In this document: positions 48,801 through 61,100 of the stretch, in pieces
Layout: each line of letters opens with the position of its first letter
How positions within the stretch are numbered: position 1 is the stretch's first letter
Assembly: GCF_905220415.1 (NCBI RefSeq)
Contig: NC_059545.1
Span: 9,992,001 to 10,056,000, forward strand
Source: Colias croceus
Lineage: Eukaryota; Arthropoda; Insecta; Lepidoptera; Pieridae
Direction: 5' to 3'
DNA: 64,000 bases
Position numbers and translations under genes: made by a program
Notes under the pieces: generated by a model
The model's input: the letters and a program-made list of their open reading frames with translations, nothing else
Told to the model about the DNA's origin: nothing
Databases searched by the model: none

Positions 48801-51800
48801 GTTACTTTAGTCATCTGTAACCACCACGAGAGGCAGCCACGGACAGTGATATAGTAAGAACTAAACTAGCAAAGTTTAGTTGGCTTACTAGACTTTGTCA
48901 TGTTTAAAATGCAGTATATCATCTGTATAGAATTGCATTTATGACCATTGATAAACTTAATTCAACCGCAACCACGAGAAGCAGGCACGGATATCGATAT
49001 AGCAAGAACTAAACCAGAAAGGTTTAGTTCGGTTATCTGGTATATTTATAATGTTTCAAAAGCCGTATAGTCTGTATTGCATTGCATTTATTGCCCCCCC
49101 CCCCCCTTCAAATCAAACAAATGTGAAGTCATCTGGCAGAGCTTTCTCGTGAAGGGTAGGGGTTCCAAGTAATATCTAATAATACGAGGCTTTTGTTTGG
49201 AAGGATTGACCTTCCGTTATTAATTATCCTCTATCCTAAGTAACTCAATAGTCAGAATTCACAGTACTCGTTGAGTCCTTAAACGTTTTACGTTAATAGT
49301 TGCATATAAGTTTATTATATAATATAATAATCCTGGTGGGATGACAAGAAACTTGTCTAAGCAAATGATTATCCTAATCCCTCAGCGATTTATTGTTTGA
49401 GCCCTGAAGAAAAACTCATGGGTGCCATAATGAGGCCAAACGGGTTGATAAACGAGTCGAATAAATTGCCTACAAGATCGGGCAACTAAAGTAGGCCTAT
49501 GAGAGGTCAACTATACATAACCAATCGTAATTTGTTACATTCAATCGCTTTGCGATTAAAAAATCTCTTCAGGTGATTTTATGTGAAAATTGGTCGGCTA
49601 GTGCCATGGAATTACGATAACAAATATACCATTGACACAAGGCTTGGTGACAATCCTGGAAACCACCGCCACAAATCATCTGCGAGATGATATTTGATCC
49701 GACTCGCCTCCCTTTGTTGTGATTCTCTGCATTGTGAGGCTCTGCATTGGTAAATACAATTTGTTCAAGTCGCAATTTCCATAATTGATAAACCAATGGT
49801 GGTTTCCTGATTAAATAAGCGTAAGCTAACCTTTTAGGATACAAAGTATTCATTTCATGCGTCCATTATTTAACGTCTCTTACCTATTTTATTGTATTTA
49901 TTAGGTTATATTACTATACTTATATTGTATAGATGGCCCACTGTGAATTAGATTTCAAAACCTTTTTCTACCTACCTTAGAAGAGTGAAGATCCGTTACT
50001 GTCATCTCTAACATTTTCGTGGGTCCTCGTTGACGAAAGCAAATATCTATGATCATTTTAATGATCAATCCTTTGTATATTTGCACCAACCGCAATCAAA
50101 GCCCCGCGAGGGCCGATATATATTTGCACCATTTCCCCGTGAGGGACGGTCGTAATCAAAGCCCCGCGAGGGCTGATATATATTTCCACCATTTCTCCTT
50201 GAGGGCGGTTGTAATCAAAGCCCCGCGAGGGCTGATATATTTGCACCTATTTCCCTGCGAGCGACAGCTGCGCGAGGGATGTTTGTAATTTGAAATAAGT
50301 AGGGCCTTCCCAAAAATACTTAATAGTCACCCTGCGAGGGTGGGTTTAACCTGGCTAACGAACCTAACCTGCGAGGAGTAGCGGTTAAACCTAGCGGCCA
50401 CATTTATGTAATCTGCTTCGAGCAAGATTTAAGGTGCTAATATAAAATTAGAAGTTAATAATCATTTAAAATAATAATATAGTAACAAGGTACTTTAACT
50501 TATTTTCCAATGCTAGCAACAGCTGTCCAGGATGAAATAAGAATTGATTTGACAATGGTAATTAATTGTTATGTATATATAAAAAGAAGGCTTTAACTAT
50601 TTAATAAAGTCAAAATTCAAATCATTTACACAAAATTTTAAAATGAACTTCGATTCATATTTAATTTAGTTCATACAATCGATGTCACATTCAGTTGCTT
50701 TATATCCGTTAACATTCCTTACGAACGCAGCCATACGTGGCCATACCATCGTAGGACGGTTTTATTGCACAAAATAATCTCCGCTCACCCGCAATTTTTT
50801 ACTTTTTGTCAAGGTGTACAAGTTTATAATATTATTCTAAAACGTTAGAATATTGTGAATAGTAAATCCTTTGAAATGTCTCTAAATTTAATTTCTAATT
50901 AAGGTATCTCGATAACTATACGATAACGTCTCTTTCCAAACTAGAAAATTTAAATGTAAAATTTTGGCACTTACTCGTTTTAACCAAAAAGTTGCATCAT
51001 TTGAAACATAGGAAACGTAATATAAATAAAAGTAATTTTCAAACCAAAATTGCTGTGTGTAATACCTATGTCTATTTTCGCTTATATACGGATCAGATTA
51101 ATACTCATAAAAGGACACGTATAGACTACGGATACTTTTGAATGTGTGGTACGTTCATGGTACCTACTGAACATGTGCATTGTGCGTATTCCATCATTAT
51201 TCAGATGAGCGGCTAACTCCCGGACGATTTATAACATATCTCGACATGTTCGGACACGTTGTGATTCGTGCAATTACGCTAACATCAATTTGTTCCTGTT
51301 ATAGGTAATACCTATATAATTTGTTCTTTGAGCTGACTCATCTCGTTCGATAATTTTTAGTTATAAACTATACTCCGAACCGTTCCTAGTGATAACGACA
51401 ATGTAATAAAGTCGTAGCAATGGATTGCATGCCTGTTAAGCTTTGAGTTGGCTCATAGGATTAGCCTTGGATTTATCCATACATACTATTAATATTCACT
51501 TGTAACCTTGTAATAAAAACACATTAAAAATGAAATAAAATAAAAATATCTATATAAAAGAGAGGGTATTTGATATATTTAGTCAATATCAAATAATCAC
51601 AAAAGTAATATTAACGATACGAGTAAAGCCGAACGGTAAATCCGTTAAAATCTGCTTTACTCACAGTATTAGAAATTCAAATATTCATTAGTATATATTG
51701 CATTACTTATAAAATATTTCAAAAGAAAAGTTACTATTTCACGTAAAATGTAACGGTTGTATCGTTAATTTTAAATATCTAACATGCTATTAAGTATTTA

Positions 51801-54800
51801 AAGCATATTGAAAAATAAACTATTGCTGAAGGATTCACTAAAAGACCTCAGCATTTTAAATAAAGTCCAACGGATATACCGTCGATTTAAAAGATTTTTG
51901 CTCATTTTTAAGTAAAATGTCATTACAGTAGATGTAAAAATAACTCACTGTACCGATCCGACGGGATACACTTTTTCACACTTTTAGCACTTGCAATATG
52001 CAATACTTAATACTTAATAGCACCAAGGTTGTAGTCTTGTAGACAACCTTCTTGCGGCGGAAGCTAGACGCCAATGAAGAAGATCTAGCGCCTGCACATT
52101 ATCGTGCGCCGGCCGCGCCACCTGGTGGGAGGTGTGCCGTGTGCGAGAGAGATAGCATATATACAACGAGAAAGAGAGGGAAAATAGGCGGAAAAAGCTA
52201 GGTACCTTCTCAATAAGTAAGCTTCAAATTACGGTCAAGTGTTTAATAAGATCTTTGTCCGATATAGAATCCTTGTTATCTAAGTAAGTAGGTTATTAAG
52301 TAGGTACATTGTGTCATATTACCTATGTATCTTGTATTCTACATCTAATATTAATAAGTAATAGGTATAACAAATAAAGCCTTTTCTTTTTCAAACATTA
52401 ATGGCCAAAATAAATACATATAATCACTGTTTAGAAATATTTGATTGTTCAACAGTCAATTCATTTATTAATTGTGTACCCTTTAACCAAATAAATTTTT
52501 TATGCTTGCATGTGAATATCAGATCTTTAATAAAGAATTATTCTAAACTACTAGGTAGTACTCATAAATTCTTGTAAGTGTCCGATTGATGTTATTGTTT
52601 TATCAGAAGTAGGTATCTCTCATTCAATTTGTAATTTATATAACATACCTGGTTATAAAATGCACACTGAGCTACGATCCAAACAAAAAGGAGGTGGAAT
52701 AATAGTTTATGTTAAAACTTATCTTAAATTTACTACAATACCCATCAAAAATACTAGCTTTGAATCAATTATTGGTACTTTAATGACAGCCGATAACTAC
52801 TCCGTAACACTATGTGCATTTTATAGACCACCTCAAACAAATAAGAACACTTTTGTGAACGAGCTATCTAATGTATTAGATAACAATAAGACATCCAATG
52901 TAATCATACTCGGGGACGCAAATATAGACTTAAAATCATACACTGCTATTAAAAACACTTAATTTGATATGTTGTCCGAGCACGGATTCTCAATGGGAAT
53001 TTCAGATTATACTCGAATCGAAATGAAGTTAGACAAAATAACAAAGTCTTGTATCGACCATTTATTTACACGATTAACCACTATGAATCCGTGCACGGCC
53101 GTGGTCGATACTATTCTGGCAGATCACCGAGTTCTTTTGTTAGCTTGTGAAAGTATTCGTACGCATCTTATACAGCGTGATTAAATAATTTGTAATAAAA
53201 TGTTTTATGATAGTAAAATATTATTTGAGGAACTAAATAACATAGATTGGTCTGTAACAAAAAATATGTCCTGCCTACAAACATTTACAATTTTATTCGA
53301 TCAAACTTTAAATCTGCTTATGATAAATCTTGTAAATATAAAAAACATATTAATATCAAAAAAGTTAAACAACCGTGGATTAAACAATATATGATAAAAA
53401 TGTGCGATGAACGCGATAAATTATTTAATAAATGGAAAAAAGACACATCAAATAAATGCCTCACAGTAAAATATAATAAAATCCGCAATAAAATTAATAA
53501 AATATTTGAAATTAAACGAAATAAATATTATGAAAATGAAATAAAAATGAATACAAAAAATCCCCGCAAACTCTGGCAAATCATAAATTCAATATGTGGT
53601 AGGGCTGCTCTGTCAATTGATGAATTTATTACCAATGCTTTTGATACAGAAAAAGAGACGTGCGCTGTCATCGCCAATAAATTTGCGAATGAATTCAGAA
53701 ATGCAGTTAAAAAAATCTTACCTTCCTGTCCGAATAATCTTCTATATGATAAACATTACATCAGACCAACTAACGTTAGCTTCTACTTTAAAAAAGCCAA
53801 CCCTAAAACTATAAAAAAGATTATTTTGAATCTTAATAGCCGAAAGGCGCCTGGTAGCGATGGCATTAGAGTAATAGACGTTAAAAGTATCTCAAGTAAA
53901 ATAGCAACTGCCATTTCACATCTTATCAACACTAGTTTTCTGTCAGGAATATATCCTAATGAGTTGAAGCAAAGCTGCGTTCGTCCTATATATAAAAAAG
54001 GAAAACAAGCCGACGTAACCAACTATCGACCAATATCCCTTTTGTCGTGTATAGATAAAATCATTGAGAAATTTATAAGTGATCAAATACACCTGTTCTA
54101 TTCTAAAAATAACGTAATCTGTAATAATCAATATGGTTTTCAACCACGTAAAAGCACCACTTCTCTTCTATCAGATTTTTCGGACACCGTGAACATACAC
54201 CTGGATAACAAAAAACATGTTTTAGCTCTTTTCATAGACTTTTCTAGGGCTTTTGACACCTTAAATCATAAGTGCCTTATGACAAAGTTAGAGTCCTCTG
54301 GGATCAGGGGTCCTATGTTAAAATGGTGCGAAAATTACGTCAATGATCGATCTTTCTACGTAAAAATCGACGATTCTGTGAGTCGTGTGTTACCTGTTAC
54401 TGAAGGAACAGCCCAAGGGTCGGTGATCGGTCCCCTCCATTTTATCACTTACGTAAATGACATGAATAACGTTCTTAAGCACTGCACTTCCTACCAATAT
54501 GCGGATGATACTTGTTTGCTAGTTGCAAATCATAATGTTGAAAATGCGCTTGTTAATCTACAACAGGATTTTGATCGTATAAATAAATGGTGCCACGATA
54601 ATGGTCTTGTTCTTAATGCAGATAAAACCAAATTAGTACATATTCGCTCTCCGTACAATAAAACATTGTTCGATGCAAACAATGTGATAGTAGCTCATAA
54701 TCATTATTGTTTGCATCAACATAATGTGCGCAATTGTAACTGTCCAAAAATCGAAACTGTAAGTAGTCACACGTATCTGGGACTTATAATTGACAGTAAG

Positions 54801-57800
54801 TTTAACTGGCAGCCACATATCAACTCTGTTTGTGATCGTGTCCCTTCGTCCAGCATACTCACCATGGAATCCTGATATTTCATGAATGTCAAAAAACTGT
54901 TCTGAAATAGTGCTAAATAGTGCCCAAAGGAAAAAAATAGTGCTCTTGTACTTGCGAAGTTATAGCCATAGTTCGATGAGTATGCTGGACGAAGGTTTCG
55001 CCTAGCATACTCACCTCCGTCCGGAGAATCTGTATACTCTTCAAACATAATTCATACTTCAAAAAATAGTTCCCAAATAGTGCCAAACGGTGCCCAAAAA
55101 GAAAAAACAGTGCTCGAATAACTTCGGAGTTATAGGCTTCGTTCAGTGAGTATGCTGGGCGTAGGTTCTACGCCCAGCATACTCACCTCAGTGCGCGAAT
55201 ATCGAACGAGCTATAGGTATAATTTACGTCTCAAAAAATTGTGCTTGAAATAGTGCCCAATATCAGTCCAATTTTTGCTTGACTTTTGACTTAGAAAACC
55301 ATTAAATTTTAATGTAAACTTCTACATACTAACGTAAAATGGGGTACAGTCGTCGACACATGTTTTTGGACAAAAATATTAAACTTTCTAATTGTAGACT
55401 TCATGTTATTGGAAATATTTATGGTATTTTCTCACATGTCAAAAACTTTCGATTAAATGCATTATTATATATTTTATAAATAATAATAAATGAATGAAAC
55501 TTTAAGCGTAAATGAAGTCTATTACTTCATTGCATTGTGTGTTTGTCTGAATAAAAACAGTCATTTGCAGCCAATAAAATTAATATCTTGAAAAATCCGG
55601 ATGACAATCGGTAATAGTCTTCACTTCACGTCATATTATCTAAAAAATACATCTGTGTTAATTCTATAGTTACGTTTATACTTCTACCGACGCTCGCGCT
55701 GACTGATTCTACCTATTTCGATATTGAAATGTAACTAACGTGAACTTAAGACGAGAACAGATCCTGACGGGTAACGAGGACAAGCTTGTAATAAAAAAAT
55801 TGAAGAAAAGTAAATTATATCCTAGCAAATAAGACAGTGTTTCATTTCCAGTAGAATTGGAGGATAAAACCAGGCCTCCGCAGAAGTAGGTATATAAATA
55901 GGTATTTGAGATCCAATTAGATAAACAAACAAGTTACATTACGTTATTATGTGTGTACCTACCTACATCAAACCTTTAAAAAAGTAACTAAGTAGGTACC
56001 CATTTTTAAAACTTCTTAAGCATGTCCTTAATTTTAAGTGTACAGTGTCATATTCAACGAAAAAATGAACGTGTTTTTGTAAAAAACAACTCGCTTGCTA
56101 CCTAGTTACAGTGCAATTAATGAATGAGTGTAAAATCAATTTAGTTGAATGCCACTATTATAAATTGAAATATACTTACTGATTTGGGTGCAGCTCCTAT
56201 ATTGATTACGTACCTACTAGATACACAATTTTATATAGGTAAATAATGACATCACCAACACATTGTTTGGTTTTGCAACCCACTATGTAGTCAAACTCAA
56301 AAACCGGCGTTATTATAATGATGTGCGACGAAGTAAACAAACAAAGAAACTGAGAAGCGCTTGTTCGTTTCGATTGCTTTGTGACACAAAATGGACCCTT
56401 ATCACCTTCAAAATACAGATCAGTCTTGTCTAATAATCGTAAGATGTTAGGGCAGTGCCATCTAGTATTTAAACATAAACATATTCATTTGCGTCGCGGG
56501 CGCCGCGCGTCGTAAGCCCCATACCTATTGACCGTACGTGCATCCATTACTGCCACACTATATTGAACTTTATCACATGAGGAATACAGGTCAATTCCGT
56601 AAACGTTGTGGTACCGTCCTTGATCCGGAAAATGATTATTTTGAATAATTTTGTCAGTTGTAATGTAAGCATTAATAACAGCAACTTTATTTTTCATGCA
56701 TGATTTACTTCATTTGATATCTTAATCCTTCAAGCGCCGTGATCTAGACAAAATATATAAAATCATTGTTCCTAGCTACCGGGGTCCCATGCGACGCGCG
56801 AAGGCTTAATCATATTATTATAAAGTATTATTAAAATAATGTGTAATTAATAATATTGCGATTCTAAAGTAAATACTCCCTTACATAGACAATTAATAAT
56901 TTACACAAGACAAAAATTGTTAGAAAGAAAGTTAATAATATTGTATTCGACTGTACTCAATGTAATGTATGTAGAAGTTTACAATCAAATTTAATGGTTT
57001 TCTAGGTCAAAAGTCAAGCAAAAATTGGACTGATATTGGGCACTATTTCAAGCACAATTTTTTGAGACGTAAATTGTACCTATAGCTCGTTCGATATTCG
57101 CGCACTGAGGTGAGTATGCTGGGCGTAGAACCTACGCCCAGCATACTCACTGAACGAAGCCTGTAACTCCGAAGTTATTCGAGCACTGTTTTTTCTTTTT
57201 GGGCACCGTTTGGCACTATTTGGGAACTATTTTTTGAAGTATGAATTATGTTTGAAGCGTATACAGATTCTCCGGACGGAGGTGAGTATGCTGGGCGAAA
57301 CCTTCGTCCAGCATACTCATCGAACTATGGCTATAACTTCGCAAGTACAAGAGCACTATTTTTTTCCTTTGGGCACTATTTAGCACTATTTCAGAACAGT
57401 TTTTTGACATTCATGAAATATCAGGATTCCATGGTGAGTATGCTGGACGAAGGGACACTTGTGATCGACTCCGAGCTATTCTAGCTAATATAAAAATTAT
57501 TAAAAATAAAATGCCTTTCAAAATTTTGCTAATGCTATAATGTATAACGCCCTAGTTAATAATGTTATAAGCTACGGTATAAGTAGCTACGCCCGAACCT
57601 TTAAAAGCTATTAGAAGAATATTGAATCACTACAACTAAGAATATTAAAACAAATAGTATCTCCTAAGATAAAAAAATTATGTAAAAATAGTAATGAAAA
57701 TCTCTTTCACCATTGTAAAGTTTTGCCGGTAGAATCTTTGTTCCATTACACTATATTAAAAGAACAATTCTTTAACTTTGACCTGCAGAAAAAACTTGAT

Positions 57801-58072
57801 AACGTAATCATTACCCGTCAACAAACCAACCAACGCTTAATCATTCCAAAAATAATTAACATTTATGGTACAAATGATAACTGCGTTAAAAACAACCGAC
57901 TTCAAACTTGCACTTGCAAAATTTACAAATACCTACAGACAAAAATGCTCATAAAATAAAAACTACTGGGCCTATCCGAATAAAATTTTTATGGGACCAA
58001 TTCGACACCATCCCGCATCGAACAAAAAAAGAATCACGTAAATCGGTTCAGAAACCTCGGAGTAATCGGTGT

Positions 58073-58107
<35 letters not shown>

Positions 58108-61100
58108 CCGGCCGAATTGATAACCTCCTCCTTTTTTTTGAAGTCGGTTAAAAAGAACAACTCGTTATTTAGTTCCTCAATTATTAAATAATCTTGATTT
58201 GAACTTTAAAAAAACCATAAATAATAATAATGTTAAATCTTAATTAAAATTGCATTTTGTAAACAACCTGTATAGTGTATAATGTGGTATAATTATTGTA
58301 TCTAACTTGTCGCGAGCACACGAGCACGCTGTGCATTGAATGGCATTGAATTTTGTCGTGGATGGATTGCTTTGCATGCCGGACAAATCTTCGTGGTTTT
58401 TGGCATGTTCAATTATAATGTATTTTTCTTTTATTGATAAATAACTTAAAAAAAAAAATTAAATAAAATAAATAAATTTCTGGACTGTCTACAGAACTTG
58501 GCACACATTTAGATCTCATTTCTTTTTTTGGCAAATTTAGTCAACGATTGAACTCGGCTCCAATTTTTACATTTATGTTTTTGGTGGGATATCATTACTT
58601 TTTGTACAGAAAATTACTCTGCAAATTTGATTTACTTTATGAATATAACACTTATTATATACGATTTTTTTTTCTTGCAGTTTCTCTGTATGGTTTGTTT
58701 ATTATTATTTTCTATATTTTCTTGTATGTATGAATGTCAGCGCACATTGCCCTGTCATTATCTGCAATTTTTTAAACTTGTTTTCTGTTTAAAAAATTAC
58801 ATGATTTTCTAAACATCCAGCGTGAATTTGTACACACACTATTACCAAGATGCAAAGATCGTTGTAGAAGAATCGTCGCCTTACTCCATGACGTGACGGT
58901 ATTGCCATGACGCGATCTTGAAATTTTACTCTAAACGCGCCTAAAGATGTTTCACTTATATTAATATTAATATTACGCAAATTAAATCATTTCGACCTTC
59001 GACGAAACCTTCTTCCATTACACTGAAATTAAAACTAAACTAAATACTCATAAATAAAGAATAAATAAATGTGAATATGTAAAATTATATATTATTTTTA
59101 ACTGTATGAGCAATATTTTTATTACAATTTTCTTTTATTTTACGTTTAATAACAGTTTTGAATAAAGAAATCATGCAATCGAAGTAATCTGCCCTAGCGC
59201 TACTAGCGCGAGTGAGTGTGATGTCAGAGGCACATCGAATCCACAGAATAAATTGATGTTTCGTGCTAAAATATGTAAACTTCAATAATCTATATCTCAG
59301 TCATTTATTGATGGATTTCAAAATTTTTTTCGGCCACTGATTAGTTTTGATCTATATTTTAACACTATTGTGGTGAATATAATATTTTCTATTTTTATAA
59401 ACTTTTCCATTTTTCCATACTTACAAAATTAATGTCATCCATACTAATATTATAAATGCGAAAGTAACTCTGTCTGTCTGTCTGTTACTCAATCACGCCT
59501 AGACTACTGAACCAATTTGCATGAAATTTGGTAAAGAGATATTTTGATACCCGAGAAAGGACATAGGATAGGTTTTATCCCGGAAATCCTACGGGAACGG
59601 GTTTTTCTTTGAAAACGAGGGCGAAGCCGCGGGCGGACACCTAGTTGAAAATAAAATTAAATACAGATAAATTCAGTATTTTCTGATTTTTTCCTTTGTA
59701 CACACACTATTACCTAGTTAATTACAAAATTTGAACTTTCTAGGTCATCTGGAAGTGGGTTAGGTTTTGTATATATATCTATGAGTCACTCAGTCTTAAA
59801 AATTGCGATTTTTGGATATTAATATCTACGCAACTGTTTAATCTGTATATATGAAATTTAAGGTTCTTGTTTATCTTGGGGTCCTCTTTATATGTACCAA
59901 ATTTGGTTTGTTTAAGGTCGTGTACGCGGTCCGTGCGCTGTTTGGCTCAAATATGTGATTTTTCAAACCAGATTGTCCATCAAGCACTTATCTTACAAAC
60001 ATATGAATTACTAATAATGTTAGGAAATTTTATTGTCTATGTAGTTAGTTAAGAGTTTTTTTCAATTAATACAGTATTTGTGAATACCATCAAGATAACT
60101 GAGCCGATGATTACTTGATTTCACTTTTAGTGTCAATTTCGAAGCTAAAAATATCTGAAATTGCTGACAGATCTAACACACAATTTTTTTAACTAACTGC
60201 AAAAATCCTTATTAAAATAGTTAGTTAAAAGATTTTTTTATTTTGGACTCCTAACTTACGAAATTAAAATCCACAACAATGTGAATTTTTTTAGAAATTA
60301 TAGTCGACAAAATGATTATTTTCACCAAGATATTTGACTTAATTGAATATAATTTATACATATTGCAATAAAAGAATGTCTTACTTATAAGATAAAATTT
60401 AAAAAATCAACTAAGGTACCTCTATTATTTTTCTACAATTTTTTTAAAAGTACTATAAAACACTGCGCGCGACCCGATTCAAATCAGTCGGCAGCACAGA
60501 GTACCTACATTATTATAACTGGTCGGCAGCGAGCCTTTCCAGAGAGAGGACATGTTGCTCGGCGCTCTCCTGTGGACCTATGCTGTTCATAGTAAAAGGA
60601 TAGCGCAAGCCGCGATCTATCGTAATAGATCGCGGAGATTTTGACTTGCGTTAAATTGAATAAGCGCTCTTAAGTTAAATAGTTTTCGAGTTATAAGGGG
60701 GTGAAAAGTGGCTCCAAATGGTTCGTGTAAAAATACACACGGCTGCTGCTCGCCAGTTCTCTTCGCTTGAACTCGGCTTGACACGCTGCCGCGTGTCTAG
60801 ATAGAAATAAATAAATATTTTATAAATAAAAAAATATTTCGGGACAATTTTCACACACGGCACAATCTGATCCCATACTAAGCTTTCGTTTGTGTTATGG
60901 AAACCAGATGGCTGATGAACATGCATACATTACATAATATATAATTTTAAATAAATACTTATATAGATAATTAACACCCAGACACAGAGCAAACATCTAT
61001 GTTCATCACACAAATATTTGCCCCGGGTGGGGATCGAGCCCACGAACTCTGTCTTGGAAAGCAGGGCCACTACTAACCAAGCCAACCGGCCACGGGCCAG

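Larger units (their letters stand above)
46942..52246. mobile_element. Unrecognised 5.3-kb TIR element with TA duplication
   Basis: TTAAACACTTGACCGTAATT at 46942 and its complement ending at 52246, flanked by TA. Removing it together with the nested MITE and one TA restores the LINE ORF1 frame from FII to RSLSDI, which fixes the borders. Inside I see no recognised transposase: only short frames, two copies of an agaactaaac(t/c)ag(c/a)aa hairpin-like text at 48860 and 49008, a run of 13 C at 49086, and a 60-bp tandem repeat at 50090-50260. Confidence 0.7.
45589..58471 (+). mobile_element. CR1/Daphne-like LINE, interrupted by later elements
   Basis: A 5' leader of about 110 bp, ORF1, ORF2 with endonuclease and reverse transcriptase, and a 3' UTR ending in aattaaataaaataaataaa. 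It is split by insertions at 46648-52246, 54838-57458 and about 57888-58156. Because part of the hairpin repeat's right arm (about 180 bp) is absent at the junction, its integration seems to have deleted target DNA. Confidence 0.78.
58472..60801 (+). repeat. Hairpin-headed repeat, copy 2, right piece
   Basis: Matches 3246-4738, from aaataaatttctggactgtc to cacgctgccgcgtgtctaga. Extra segments here: a Helitron (59438-59644) and a 770-bp insert (59905-60672). Confidence 0.75.

Noticed and set aside
49569..49853. 94-codon minus-strand frame as a host or transposon gene
   Set aside because: No recognised motif and no neighbouring frames to extend it; kept only as interior of the 5.3-kb element.
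56485..56697. 70-codon minus-strand frame as a transposase
   Set aside because: No catalytic motif or similarity recognised and far too short; left as unexplained interior.
61021..61095. True tRNA gene
   Set aside because: Only the internal promoter boxes are tRNA-like; the stems do not close and a LINE-type tail follows, so it is a SINE.
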